Of a DNA stretch of 64,000 bases, positions 1-11,840 are shown in pieces. Where the stretch lies: the NCBI RefSeq assembly GCF_037392515.1, contig NW_027133912.1:84501-148500 (forward strand). Reading direction: 5' to 3'. The position numbers and the translations under genes were made by a program. Source of the stretch: Haliotis asinina (lineage: Eukaryota; Mollusca; Gastropoda; Lepetellida; Haliotidae). Position 1 is the first letter of the stretch, and every line of letters starts with the position of its first letter. The notes beneath the pieces are model-generated. The model did not search any database. It was given only the letters and a program-made list of their open reading frames with translations, and had not been told where the DNA came from.

Positions 1-849
1 CTGAAAGTATTATTTCATTTAGTTTTGTCTCAAGGTTAACATACTACCTAAAGCCACCCAGTTTATTTTTACTTGCACATAGTTTCTAGTACCCTGTCAG
101 TTTGTTTAGTTTGGTGCATTTCTTTTTTTATTATTTTTTTTGATAAAGACTTCCACTGTGTATTGCTCCTCTACAGTGGTTGTTTAGGGCCATCGCTTTC
201 TTGCCTTAAATTTTGGAGCTCAATCGCCATTTGTAGTTTCTCAATAGTATTAAATGGTTTTCAGTAATGTTCTTGTCCATGAATGGCATTGTTTGACTTG
301 ATGTTTAGAGAATATCTGAGATAGATGTAGACTTTCCTTTCGCATACTATTTGAACGTATACAATAGTCATGTCGTGAAATACCGGAAACATTCATTTTG
401 TGAAGTGACTAAAGGAATTTCATATTTCATATCATCACCAAACTGGAAATGTCTTAACCAACATAAATGACACCAACCAGTTAAAACATGATATTGTATG
501 ACCAATGTGTTGGAAGTGTCAGATGAAAGGGAGGGACCAATGATAAATAAGGCATTGTGATAGCACAAACACAACCACCTCCATACCATCATCCTAAAAT
601 GTAGTCACTTCTTCAACCCACATTAAGTAAGTGAGATGTGATTTATGTCACTCTTAGCAATAATCCAACAAGCTCGAACTATTTATGTTTATGTCACTTT
701 ATTGTATTTCATGGTTATCAAAAATACAGCTGTACTTTCTTTGAATGAAGCCAAGTGTCCATGTAAATAACAACCCATTGTCCTGCATCACGTTTATCTC
801 ATATCATACATATCATCGCTGAAATTACTTTATGAATATATTATTGAGA
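1..849. other. AT-rich DNA, no gene seen
   Basis: Only short, low-complexity open frames occur here and none shows a recognisable domain. I see no terminal repeats or RNA gene. An intron or spacer is possible. Confidence 0.5.
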
Positions 850-1560
850 CAGTTTAAATGACTTTTATATGTCGAAAGTTGATGTGTAAAACATCCTGTT
901 TGCCATATCTGACCATCATCATCACTTATAAATACACTGATTTACCAAGGCAATCCATCTTTCTTCCACTCTTGGTCTGGGGATCATGTAGCTGGTATAA
1001 GTACTTGAGGATAAGTCCTGTATGGTGTTCAAGTCCTTTTATTGTAGAAGAATTTTTCAAACAAAGGTCCTTGGATATGTATCTGGTTTTCCTGGCTTAC
1101 ACAAAACACAGATACACAAACTTGGTCACTGACATAACTTCTGATTCTACAGGTTGATATGAGAGAGTTTCATCATACAGAGAGAACGTCTCTCGTCAAC
1201 GGTTGGACCCAAAATACACCACAACTTACCAGACAACTGACAAAATAGAACCCATGAAAATTTTGGGTCCTCTCTTCCCCCACCCTCAAAATAGTATCCT
1301 ACATCATACAAAATGACTCATATACCATCAGAATAACACAGTATTTCCATTAGTCCCTTTTGGTACTCCATTATATACCAGCAGGTTCTTTCGTTTATGA
1401 AATGACTTCATTAATGGACCTTAAGCCAACCATAAATGTATCTAGGTAATATTTCCGAATGGTAGATGTCAGAAGGTGCTTCATCGACCCATTTCAGATA
1501 TCATTCGGTTCCCTACTCTCGAGAAACTTACCACCTATATCACGAATATCCATCCACCTT
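850..1560 (-). repeat. Dispersed repeat R1, inverted copy
   Basis: Read on the minus strand, this segment matches 15540-16040 read on the plus strand. Shared blocks in the same order include a run like GGACTAATG, then TGAGTCATTTTGTATGA, a G-rich patch, TTCTATTTTGT, CGTTGAC, GTTCTCTCTGTAT, ATCAGAAGTT and AATAAAAGGAC. By eye the match is roughly 65-75% with small indels. No reading frame is conserved between the copies, so this is probably an old non-coding element. The class is unknown. Confidence 0.6.
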
Positions 1561-1947
1561 GTGTAAAGTCACCTGATAATCATGTACAGCCACAAGAGTT
1601 AATCAAGCCTAACAACTCTCAGAATTGTTGTTCCGCAAGGGAAGTCAGTTACTGGGAACTTTCCAACTATGTTGACCCTCCCCAACTTCATTTCGAAGTT
1701 TCCTTAATTATTTATCAAATTTATTCTAAGTTTCCAATTTTGAATATCCTGGTTATATAAATACCAGTTGTTAAATAATCTGCGTATTCTTTGAACATTT
1801 ACTCTTTCACATAAATTTTGAATGAGTTGATGCTGATACCATTATATGTTTACATAGATTGTCATGACTTTACATTTTGAGGAAAATAAGAGGCTGTTTA
1901 TCTTTGTTTTCTTACTTAGTTGGGGTTAACTTAGTACTGTACCTTCA

Positions 1948-4900
1948 CAGTGTCTATTCTAGAACTGAAAATCTAGGGGGGATTTGTCGCCCCCTCACAA
2001 AAAAGGGAGGGGGGATTTGGAAAATGTAGGGGGGAATGCCTGTATTACTGTCCTCAAAATAGTGGATATGTAACCAGGTGAATAAAGAATAACAAACAAT
2101 TTAAAAAAAAATTCAAGCTGAATTCTCTTTCTCTAATGATTGAAATGATTACTAACCACTTAAGTAAGAACTGAACTTGATTCCTAAAATTCGCACCTTG
2201 AAAACTCTATTTAATGCTTACAAATAATCTGAAATTGGTCCACTTCCTGTCCACTCAAAGTCAAGTTCAGAACTTCTGATTGAAATTGTTACATGTTGAA
2301 AGAAAATCTTTGAAAGATTCTCCTTTGCTTTTTGGTCTTGAATTCCTCAAGAGCCTTCCTGGCATCAAAGGTTGAAACAGGTGGGCCCTCGATACTTATT
2401 GTCATCAACTCTCTGAGTGCCTTCTCACTCAATTTGTTTCTATGTGATGTTTTTATAATGTTCTGGCTTGAAAAACCACGTTCACAAATTGCAGTCTGAA
2501 CTGGCAATGTTAATCCAATGCAGGCAAGCTTCAGGAAGTTTGGAAAGAGGTCTTTGTGACAGCTATCATTGATTCTCCATAACTCATGGAATTTGTCTCT
2601 TGGATGCTTCTGTTGAATCAGGAGGCGTTTTAACAAATCGAATTCTTGTCTTGCTGACCCTGCATTGATGAGGGCAGGGACGTCACCCTTATGGCTGCCA
2701 TAATGAGAGATCAACACATCTAGTTTCTCTTTATCATGACTCTGAAGATTTGTTTCAGGAACAAATGACAAGTCCCTGAATGCCAGCACATCAAAAGATG
2801 AAATGACTGTAACACTTTCTGAGGGAAATATTGTGTTGAGATTTTCTATCAGCTTCCCAAGAAAGGTTGTCATGGCTGACTTCACAGCTGCCTCCTGTTG
2901 TTTGTTGTATTTCAGTTCATGCCCATAGAGGTGATTGTTATCTGTCAACAGAGACTGGAACTCTTGTGTGTAATGTCCATCATTTTCTTTCAGATACTGA
3001 AGTTTATGAACTGTGCTGGCAACCAGTGGTTTCAGTGATGCAACATCCAAACTGTCTTTTTGCATCACTAAATTAAGTTCAGTTATCACTGGTATTACAT
3101 CCATAAGACTCCAGGTTAGAGCAGCAAACTTGAAGTTAGTGATTGACTTCAAAAGAGATGTAGCTTTTGGATCCTTTGATAGTTCAGTTGATTGAAAATA
3201 TACAACCAGGCTGTTCCAGGATTTGTACATGGCTTCCAACACATTATAGAAGCTGAACCATCTTATATCATGCATTTCTCTTACTTTGCTGTGAGGCTGA
3301 TTGAGCAATTCCTGTAGCCTAGCTAGTCTGCTGCTTCTAACTGATGACCCCTTGAAATAATAGAACAGGTTTGTGAGAGTAGATTTGTAGTGTTGCATAA
3401 GGTCAATTTTGGCAGCAGATTGGCTTGTACATATTGCAAGTCTGTGTGCAACACAATGGATATTGATGAGAAATGGGGATGATCTTCTGAGCTGTGCTGC
3501 TACACCATTAACAGATCGTGTCATAACACTAGCACCATCAGATCCAAAACACAGAATTTGTTTCACATCAGTGTCAAGATCATTGAAAATTGCAAGGAGT
3601 TTCTGGGTTATATCGTCTGCGCCTTTTTCACCCAAGTCAAAATTTCCCAGAAAGTGGGACCTGACATTAAAGTCATTGTCAACGAATTTGACATAAACAG
3701 TGAGCTTTCCTGTCACTGAGATGTCTGTGTTTTCATCTATCAAAATTGCTACACAATAAGCATCCTTTAAATCTCCAATTATTTGAGCCATGATTGTATT
3801 GGCAATTGCTTCCTGAATGTCTTCAGCAAGAGACCGTGACCTGTATGTGGCATTACCCCCAACATCAAGGTTTTTAACACTGGTGCAGCCTTCCTTCTCC
3901 AACAATTTTAACAGAGAACCATACTTTTCAATAGCTATGTTTTCCTTGCAAAGCCAGTATACTGTGTCAATAGCCGACTTAACAGCTAATTCCTCATTGG
4001 ATACTAAATTAGACACAGATGCCTCTATTGTGGTTTGTGACTTCGTCTTGGCTATAAGGGAAAGCTGGTGGTCACTGGTTTGTGCATGTCTAGATAGTGT
4101 GGATGTATGAAAGTTATTGCAACCACCACCAGTGAAACTATTGCTCATTTTATTTTGGCCACAATAGTCACATATCATAGCACCAAGCTCATTTTTAGAG
4201 AGCCATGGCCATTCTTTCAACCATTTTTTCTGAAAGACACTTGGTTTGGTTTTTTTAGAGTCGGAGGGACCGGGGTCAGTCTCGGGGTTTTGCTCGCCTT
4301 TCGATTCACATATCTCCTTTACGGATAGATCGCTCTGGAGAGACATGGCGGGCACTGTTGCTCTCTCAGTGGTATTTTGTGTAAAAAAGTCAGTTATTTT
4401 CATTCTTTTGCGTGACATTATTCACGCCAAATTACCACAAACCATTGTAAGAATTTAGTAATCATTTGTCGTCTGCAGCTTCAAGTGATAATATTGTCAA
4501 GTGATATATTTCGAAAATGAAGCTAAAACGAACTTATGTTTTAAAAAATATCGACAAAACTGTGTTTTGCAGGCGTTATACACATGCACTGTATTTAGAG
4601 TTCATAGTCTAACATCAATTAATTAATTAAACAAATTATAACTTCATTGAAAAATGTTATCTATTTTGGTACTGATATGAATGGAATTTCGTTTCCCAAG
4701 TGCCAATAGTTGTTTTAACCGAAGGAGGTTACTCTGTTATGTTTACATGTTGTCACTCAAACTGGACTCTGTGGCCGACTCTGATTTTGAAGTTATTCTT
4801 TGTCAGTATAAAGCTTTTTTCGTTTTTCGTATGTTTTTTGAAAGATAGGTAGGGAGCAAATTACTATGCGCGACAGTTCACACTCTGTTGTTTTAATGAG

Positions 4901-4959
4901 GGGCGATTTGATCGTTATTAGCGCGAATCGCGCAATCATGCATACTAGAGTAGACACTG
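1948..4959 (-). mobile_element. hAT-1 DNA transposon with intact transposase
   Basis: The element is bounded by 15-bp inverted repeats: CAGTGTCTATTCTAG at 1948-1962 and its near-perfect inverse at 4945-4959 (one mismatch). Similarity continues inward as a G/C-run block. The CAG start is typical of hAT elements. The expected 8-bp target duplication is poor (taccttca against ctgcatca, 4 of 8), so the copy is not very young or one flank has changed. One long transposase frame lies inside on the minus strand. Confidence 0.8.
2289..4418 (-). CDS. hAT-family transposase, ZNF862-like, intact
   Basis: A 709-residue uninterrupted frame starts at ATG 4418 and shows the full layout of hAT transposases of the ZNF862/ZMYM-like type. 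A zinc-finger-like motif lies at residues 83-117 (C83, C86, H111, H117). An RNase H-like core follows, with an acidic residue in LIDENTD near residue 225, GSDGAS near residue 290 and a CVAHRLAI motif downstream. The C-terminal dimerisation region contains CERGFS at residues 645-650, with the catalytic-type Glu, followed by a leucine-rich stretch. Family knowledge predicts a nuclear protein that binds the element ends and moves them by cut-and-paste. There are no stops or frameshifts over 2.1 kb, unlike nearly every other element here. It could be a recently active transposase or a retained host protein; the matching inverted repeats on both sides favour the former. Confidence 0.88.
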   Translation of the reverse strand: MSRKRMKITDFFTQNTTERATVPAMSLQSDLSVKEICESKGEQNPETDPGPSDSKKTKPSVFQKKWLKEWPWLSKNELGAMICDYCGQNKMSNSFTGGGCNNFHTSTLSRHAQTSDHQLSLIAKTKSQTTIEASVSNLVSNEELAVKSAIDTVYWLCKENIAIEKYGSLLKLLEKEGCTSVKNLDVGGNATYRSRSLAEDIQEAIANTIMAQIIGDLKDAYCVAILIDENTDISVTGKLTVYVKFVDNDFNVRSHFLGNFDLGEKGADDITQKLLAIFNDLDTDVKQILCFGSDGASVMTRSVNGVAAQLRRSSPFLINIHCVAHRLAICTSQSAAKIDLMQHYKSTLTNLFYYFKGSSVRSSRLARLQELLNQPHSKVREMHDIRWFSFYNVLEAMYKSWNSLVVYFQSTELSKDPKATSLLKSITNFKFAALTWSLMDVIPVITELNLVMQKDSLDVASLKPLVASTVHKLQYLKENDGHYTQEFQSLLTDNNHLYGHELKYNKQQEAAVKSAMTTFLGKLIENLNTIFPSESVTVISSFDVLAFRDLSFVPETNLQSHDKEKLDVLISHYGSHKGDVPALINAGSARQEFDLLKRLLIQQKHPRDKFHELWRINDSCHKDLFPNFLKLACIGLTLPVQTAICERGFSSQNIIKTSHRNKLSEKALRELMTISIEGPPVSTFDARKALEEFKTKKQRRIFQRFSFNM

Positions 4960-5529
4960 CTGCATCAACGTAATTCAGTATTTTATCAGCTGATCAATAG
5001 CAAAGATGAGTACTAGCTTCTGATCTCATGGTTGAAATTAGTGCAACACCTTGAAAGGTTCCTTTTGTTTTGAAAGTTAAGTATATAAATATTTCTTTGA
5101 ACAGCATAAATATTATTTTGTGGTTCCTGTAAACTTAGGAATGTTCTCAAAATAATGACATGCCATTTTGTGTATGACATTCATTTAATTACTACTACTT
5201 GAACACATGTCATCCTGAACAGTTCAGCAGGATTCATTTAAGAAAATGAAACTCTCTGCTGTCGTAGGCAATACAAAAGCTATCAGGTGTCTGTATGTGG
5301 GATATATTATGAACGCTTCACTCACTTTGTGCAGTTGAATCAGTGAGCAATAGGGCTGCAAGAGTTACCTCCCTTGAAGAGATCAACACTGTTTCAAATC
5401 AAGAGTTGTTGGTGCTGGTAAATTGATCTATGACATATTTATGATAATCTTTTGCCTGATTATATTGTTAATATTTCAGTTTTTATGCAGAACTCCAACA
5501 TTAACAGTGTTAGAACTCCTAGCCTATAG
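4960..5529. other. Spacer between two hAT elements
   Basis: About 570 bases of AT-rich sequence with no recognisable coding or repeat structure. It separates the right end of hAT-1 from the left end of hAT-2. Confidence 0.5.
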
Positions 5530-5537
5530 CAGGGCTG

Positions 5538-5635
5538 AACAAATTTTGAAAACTTCAGTCACCCTGCAGGGCGAGTACTTTTTTTTTTGTACTCGTCCTG
5601 CAAGATTTTCACTCGTCCTACTTTTTAAATGAAAT
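5538..5635. repeat. hAT-2 left subterminal repeat cluster
   Basis: Short copies of the motif ACTCGTCC and its inverse occur around a run of T. The mirror-image cluster lies at about 8495-8582. In hAT elements such arrays are transposase-binding sites; that role is inferred. Confidence 0.5.
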
Positions 5636-6042
5636 AATCTGCAATCTCACCATGATCATGATGTGTTTTCTTGAATAAAAGACATTGATTCCTATAGATT
5701 GTGTTATTGTCTTTTATATAGTCAGTGAACAAACATTATTCTATACCTTCTGGCTAGGATCCAAATGGAAGTTCAAGTATTAAAAATGACAACAGATGTG
5801 TGAGGTAAATGGTTTTTAATTGTCATGAAATTACATCACTGTAGTGACACTGGGATTGAACCAACATAAAACTAGAGCAGTTGTAAATTAAAAATAAACA
5901 TAAATTAAAATACTTGAATAAAATCAACAAAAAGCACTGAGAATGTTCCACTTGAAGTTGTGTACTTAAATGGCACTGACTAGAAAAATGGACTGGACTT
6001 GAGTACTAACTAATAACTTTCATTTTCCTCAGTTATTCAATT

Positions 6043-8258
6043 TCAATCGTGAATCTCATCAACAGGGGTGACGGTCTCTTCAGACACAGTGACCTTTTCT
6101 GGCTTTGGTTCTGGACATTTATGTCCATGTACATGTCTACTGCCTTTTCCACAATGAAGCCAGTTGATTATTGACTTCTGGGGTTCAAATTCTTCAAATG
6201 ATGGTCCATCTATGTTTATCCGCAACAAGTTACTCAATGTATCTTGGTTCATGGAAGTTTTCAGATTTGTTTTCAGCCTATTCATCCGACTAAAGCCTCT
6301 CTCACAGTCAGCTGTGCTTGGTGATACTGTCAGCATGATGTTAACTATAGAAAAGATGTTGGTAAGGTTGCTTTCTCTATCAGGACCACTGCAAACTAAA
6401 AATTCATAAGCATCAATAAGTGATTGGTTCACTAAGTCCTTCATGTACATCTTGAGGTCAAGCCACTCATCCACAGCCTTTGTTTTTTCTACATCTGTCA
6501 GGAGAGGGCTGTAGATCTTCACAAGCTTCTGAATCTCAGCATCTCCATATTCCCTGAATTCATCAGGCTGTGTTTCATAGTTTGGCCACTTCCTGAAATT
6601 AAACACACTGAAGAGAGAGTGTGGTTCTCCACCAAGGTGTTTGATGAACCTCTCCTGAAGATCAATATAAATTGAGTCAAGAACACAGTCTATATCCTTG
6701 TTGAAGTTATCATCATCATCACCATGTTGTGTCTGTTTCGGTCTTCCTCTTTTCTCAGTTCTCATCTCTTCACCTCTGAACTTTCCTTCCTTGCTTTCTT
6801 CAAGAAACTTTCAAACACTGGTCCTTTCTTTGACTTCATTTTCAGAAATTTCTCCCTTAGTGTCTCAATTCTTCTTTTAACTTCAGAAATGAGTGACTTT
6901 TTCGTTTGAAAAGCCTTGGAAACTTCACTTACAAGATCAGTGAAATCAATCATGAAATGTAACATCTTCAGAAATCTTCTACTTTTCAACTCTGCTAAGT
7001 AGTTTCTGGCTTTTGCTGAAGATTCATCCTTTCCAGAAGCAATCTCACCCAGATGTACAACAGTTACTTCAAAATTGTCAAGCAGAGATTTCAAAGCTCT
7101 GTGCTGACTTGCTACCCACCTCACTTCTTTGATTCCTCCATAATGTTTCAGTTCCTTGTCAAGATTTTCTGCAATAACATAGAGTTCTCTTCTTCTTTTG
7201 GGAGAATAATAGTACAGCTTGAAAATTCCTTTCAGAACATCTTCAAAATTCTTCAAATAATTGCACTCCTTCTTTGTGTCACAAACTGCCAGTTCCAAAT
7301 TATGAGCAATACAATGCACAACTGTAATATACTGCTCACAACCAACAGCGTTATACTCCTCTTTCAGCTCATCAATAATCAGTTTTACTGCTCCTCCTTT
7401 CTTTCCAAGATTAACTGAAGCACCATCTGTGTTGATTCCCACTAACTTTCTCGAAAGATCTTCTTTTGACAGTCCCACAGAACTAAGCCCCTGAAAAATT
7501 CCATCTTTTACACCTTTTGCATGTCCATGTTCAAGGTCAACAATATCTGCAAGCCTAGTCTTCAGTACACCATCATCAGTGACATACCTCACATATACAA
7601 TCTCTTGTTCAGTTATAGCACTGTCAGTTGAGCCATCTGATAAGACACTGACAAATGTACACTTCTCAAGTTCACTAGCTGTATTTTCCTTCACTACATT
7701 TGCTATGGATTGTACAAAAGTCGCACAAGCATTCTTATTCAAATAGTTTCTTCCAAGGGAGAGGCCATTCTTGGACTGTAATTGGCAAAAACTCGCAAAT
7801 TTTGAAAAAGGTTCCCCTTCCTTGGCAACATAATAAGCTGTTGTAAAAAGCTTGTTATAGATCACGCTGTTTTTTTCGTCAACTTTCTGCATAGACTTAG
7901 TGTATTGTGCTGTTTGTGGATTTTCAACGACTTTCTCATGTTCACAACACTGAATGTGCTTCCTACTTTTGTCGTGGAATTTCAGTGTCTCCCTCCTAAA
8001 TTTATCTCTAAGACCTATCACAAGTCCACATTTTGGATCTGACAGTTTGGGGTATTTTCGGCATGGAATACAAAATAATTCATCTTCCGACTCGCTAAAT
8101 TTCGCCCACTTAAATTCCTTAAACCACGTTGGTTGTACTAAACGTTTTCGTTTTTCTCTGTCATATTTCTTTTGACTTAGGTTTCTTTGTTGAATTTGTT
8201 TTTCTTCCGTTTTCTTTTCCCCATCTCCTGCCCCTCCCACATACTTTCGAATGTCCAT
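6043..8258 (-). pseudogene. hAT-2 transposase, split by one frameshift
   Basis: Two minus-strand frames together make one hAT transposase. The upstream part runs from ATG 8258 to a TGA at 6762-6764. A GTG at 8300 is also in frame, but the ATG is the likelier start. It carries an N-terminal TTF/BED-like zinc region (CIPCRKY, then HDKSRKH), the SDGSTDSA acidic motif and CIAHNLELA. The downstream part (6043-6765, 240 residues) begins at an ATG overlapping that TGA (ATGA) and carries the C-terminal dimerisation region with CERGFSRMN. The coding content is collinear with hAT-1, so a one-base indel near 6765 is the simplest explanation. Stop-start reinitiation is a less likely alternative. Confidence 0.8.
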
Positions 8259-8596
8259 GCTGGCGTTTGTTAATGCTAGCAACAAGCCCCTTACATCCAC
8301 GACAATAGCAATAGTAGAATTACCTCCCCTCCTTATGTATTTAACACTGTTATTGATTTATTATTGACATAAGCGACACGATCAGTATTAGTACGCTGTT
8401 GTTGATCAGTGCACGTTTTCGATTCTTAAATGGCTTGTAAGATACTTTGTTTAATAAATTGAAGATGTTATATGCTTTATTTGACAGCAAAAAAAACGGT
8501 ACTCGCCCGATAGGACGAGTAATTTGTATTTTTAACTTGCCCGACATGAGGTACCACTCGTAAATACGAGCGGACGAGTGGATTTGTTCAGCCCTG

Positions 8597-8910
8597 TATA
8601 ATAGTCTGTTTGGCTCAAAAGCAGATCAATGAAGTGCAATCAAACTTGAAAACTAAAACATTTAATACTCAATGAAACGCTGATCATAATTAAAGCATCA
8701 CAACAACTCTGAAGTTTTTCAGAACTTTCATCTTAAAAATAAAAAAAAATTTGTTTCACAGGCTATCATTAAAATCTTGACTCACTTCACTATTTGTTAC
8801 AAGTGAGGAGTGCAGAGAAAGGGACAGCCAGATGTATGAGAAAGGATGGCGAATAATGAACAAATAACTTAGTTGGCACTTGTGCACATGCTTCTTGAAC
8901 ACCTGGCTGT
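8597..8910. other. Spacer, no gene seen
   Basis: AT-rich DNA between hAT-2 and the next transposon. Nothing recognisable. The last 25 bases resemble an inner part of the right end of the following element (GAACACCTGGCTGTT). Confidence 0.45.
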
Positions 8911-10535
8911 TAAAAAAAAGTTGTTTAACAAATGATCATCATTTTCTTGTCACCTTTCACTATTTTGTATCAGGGGGGTCACTTGCTGGTAGAACAGCCA
9001 GGTAATCAACAAGCATGTGTTGTGAACATAGGGTCATCTCAAAAGCCGTTATCTGGTTACCACTTAAATGTTCAATGAGAAGATGCTGTTGTCCGAATCG
9101 GTTTCACTGATTTCACTGTCGTCAGAGTCTACCCTGATGGGGCCTGGCTTGATGGTGGCATGGTCCAGTTCACTTTGTTCCCAATAATTTTTTTTTTCTG
9201 TTTCATTCTGTTTCTCAACACAATTTTGCCATGTTTCCTGCGTGATGGTGTCTATTGACTGTCAGTATATCCGGAAGTTTGAATATTACATTTTGCCTGC
9301 CAACATCCGATTTCATGATACCCCAAACGAGTTCTATTGGGTTTAAATTGCAATGATAGGGTGGCAATCGCAAAACTGAGTGACCATGTTCTGTAAGGTA
9401 CTCATCAACCTTAAAGACAGGTGTGGTTTTATTTGACTTTATGATGTCAAACAGAACAGGTTTGGTTGCTTTTTCTGGATACGATATTGATTTGTTTGCA
9501 ACCATTATATCATGTCCCTCTTCTTACTGTTAGATGTTGGGGCCTTTGTATTAGGTACTTGAGCACCATGATGTGGAGTGTTATCCATGACAATCAGACT
9601 TTGGGGGGGGGCAGTGCTGGTACCAATTGATTTTGTACCCATTCTAAGAAAACCATCCTGTTCATTTCGGTATGATAGTCTCGGTTGTCTTTAGATTTTG
9701 CCATGAAGACTAGGGAACAGCCAGCAACCAGTGTGGAGCACAATCAGTCGCTGTCCCTTGCCAAGTGGTAATTTTCTGGCACAGGACTCTGAAGAGAAGC
9801 TAGCGAACTATTGCGTCCCTGTGGTATGGGAAGCATTTACCCATGTTTCGTCCATATATACAGACCTGTAACCGTCTATACGTTTCTTTCGAATTGTGCA
9901 TAAGTACTGGTTTCTTAGTTGAACAATATCAGACCTCTCGCACAGTGCACATCTATTTTCTCAGCCTACTTTTTTGTAACGGAAACCAAATTTGTGAAGC
10001 AACTTCCATAACAGATATTTTGAAATGACCAAAGATTGATTTGTCTCCATATGCTTTTTCAGAATACGCAGACAGACAAAGGTATTTTGTTTATATGGAG
10101 ACTTAATGGCATTTCTAACCATCTGTTGTTGAAATGAATCGACTTTCTCACATCGTGTGGGTTTTAAGACGGTCCCCTGAGTTATGGCTGTGCAGGTTGA
10201 ATCGGTGCAGTTTTTCAAGATAGTTTTTAACTTCCCTTCCGTCATCCCAACAGCATGTGCAGTTTGTGAACGATACTTAGCCAAAGCATATTGAGGCCTA
10301 CCCCTTTCACCTTCGTTTTTAAAAAAGTTTGCAAATAAGTGACTTAGCGTCGTGTGATAATCATATTGTTTCAGGTACTGCAATCACGAATGTCTGGTTT
10401 GCCGAGCAAATCACACGTGTCAATTTCACACGTGCATCTGGAACACCTGGCTGTTCTACCAGCAGGAGGCCCACCTCATACAAAATAGCGAAAGGTGACA
10501 AGAAAGTGATGATCGTTTGTTAAACAACTTTTTTA
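8911..10535 (-). mobile_element. Tc1/mariner-superfamily element with ~90-bp TIRs
   Basis: The left end (8913-9003) and right end (10445-10533) are inverted copies of each other over about 90 bases with few mismatches. Both outer ends are an A/T run followed by GTTGTTTAAC, and the inner ends read CTGGTAGAACAGCCAGGT. TA dinucleotides at 8911-8912 and 10534-10535 fit the superfamily's TA target duplication. The interior holds broken transposase frames on the minus strand. The length of 1.6 kb is usual for this superfamily with long inverted repeats. Confidence 0.85.
9215..10383 (-). pseudogene. Tc1/mariner-like transposase, multiply broken
   Basis: The N-terminal part (9961-10383) has paired helix-turn-helix character, including GRPQYALAKYRSQTAHAVG and a KLLHKFGFRYKK tail. 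The central part, read through stops between 9510 and 9960, contains the second-aspartate motif MDNTPHH. The C-terminal part (9215-9505) contains PPYHCNLNPIELVWGIMK, the third catalytic segment of DDE transposases of the IS630-Tc1-mariner group, where the acidic residue is the Glu of NPIE. Stops and frameshifts separate the three pieces, so the protein cannot be made. It belongs to the surrounding element with 90-bp inverted repeats. Confidence 0.82.
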
Positions 10536-10639
10536 TTCGGGTGTCCCCGAGACACATCATCAGAGTTGGTCTGTCGATGTCATGTGGCTGTACAAAAAAT
10601 TGGCTTTGTTGCTATTTTGTATTAGCGAGCAATTCATCG

Positions 10640-10876
10640 GTCTCAAATGGAATCAAACGGACTGTAGTGTGGTATGCCTGTCTTTCAGCCAGGAATAGTT
10701 GTCAACAGCTTGTGATCTGTGACCAAGGTGAATTTCTGTCCATAGATGTACTTGTGAAACTTCTTGAATCCATATATGATGTCTAGAGCTTCCTTTTCAA
10801 CCTGAGCGTAGTTCTGTTCTCTAGAAGACAATGTTCGAGAGGCATAAGCTATCAGTCGCTCCAATCCATCATCCAT
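10640..10876 (-). pseudogene. Gypsy RNase H fragment
   Basis: A 63-residue open frame reads MDDGLERLIAYASRTLS, then QVEKEALDIIYGFKKFH and TLVTDHKLL. This is the core of the RNase H domain of Ty3/Gypsy polyproteins, with the acidic residues of EKEAL and TDHK present. Homology continues to about 10640 after a stop (KTGIPHYSP). No flanking reverse transcriptase, integrase or LTR is seen, so this is an isolated relic. Confidence 0.82.
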
Positions 10877-11639
10877 CAGATGGGACGGGACTCATGCTTG
10901 TTCCGTTAAAAAGTAACTGTTGTAATCTTTAGCGGTGTGCAGTTATACTCTCCTGTGCTAGGGTTAACTTTATGTACCATATAGAAGCACAATCGCGTGC
11001 CACCAGGGTTTTCACCCTATTCAAGACTTGTTACATCTACGAAACTGCCGGCTACCATAGTGTAAGTAGTCAAGGCATTGTTCATAAACTCATAGTTTAG
11101 TCACATCTCCGAATTTCGTTACTTCTCCATATGTAAGATTTCCTGTCACGGCCAGATTCTATTTTTAGATTACAATGATGGTATATGTTAGGTCAGCATT
11201 GATGCCACTACTGTACGGAATATATATCTATATATCTGCCTGTTTACTTGAAGCCATTTACCGTGTACAGTCAGCCTTCCAGTAATAAATGAAGCATGGA
11301 TACATTAATTACACTGAAGTTATTTTTCATCAGGAGGGCCCGGGTAAACTAAACCGCTAGATCCCCTGTTCGGCCCAAATTTGGGGGTGAGATGGAACAC
11401 TGTTACATTCGGGCCCCTGACTGGACTGAAAAAGCTACTGTCATTGCGGTTGAAACGTGTGCTTTTAATTCCAATTTTATAACTCTACAATGGTGAGAGT
11501 TTGCCAAGGGAAGCAACTCTTCACTGACTGGGTTTGCACAAGCAGTACAAGAAGACGGCAGACATAACGTGAATTTTTAAAAAGGTCTCTACTCATTGCT
11601 TATATTCAATCTTGATGTTCCTGACTATGCTGTCAAAAA
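10877..11639. other. Spacer, no gene seen
   Basis: Non-coding AT-rich sequence with no recognisable domain or repeat. Confidence 0.45.
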
Positions 11640-11840
11640 GATCATGAATTCTTCATGAAGTTTCTTCCTGAAGAGTTCATGAAAACTTCATGAAGAATTC
11701 ATGAACATTATATGAGACATCTACTTCCTGAAGAGTTCATGAAGATACTTCATGAAGAGTTCATGAAGTGTTCATGAAGATACTTCCTGAAGAGTTCATG
11801 AAGACCCCCTGAGATGTTCATGAAGACTTCCTGAAGAGCC
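11640..11840. repeat. Left array of CTTCATGAAG-type palindromes
   Basis: About ten spaced copies of TTCATGAAG or CTTCCTGAAGAG, based on the self-complementary decamer CTTCATGAAG. A second array of the same motif lies at 14875-15131. The pair flanks a 3-kb unrelated core, an arrangement seen in foldback elements, whose long ends are built of short tandem repeats. Confidence 0.75.

Larger units (their letters stand above)
5530..8596 (-). mobile_element. hAT-2 DNA transposon, complete ends
   Basis: The inverted repeats begin CAGGGCTGAACAAAT at 5530-5544 and end with the exact inverse at 8582-8596. Just inside both ends lie clusters of short ACTCGTCC/GGACGAGT motifs in both orientations, a likely subterminal transposase-binding region. 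The outer 8 bases (gcctatag and tataatag) agree only in the last four, so the target duplication has decayed or is not preserved. A transposase gene split into two frames lies inside on the minus strand. The end sequences differ from those of hAT-1, so this is a separate family. Confidence 0.85.

Noticed and set aside
6164..7418. Plus-strand ORFs in the hAT-2 transposase
   Set aside because: Antisense shadows of a recognisable transposase.
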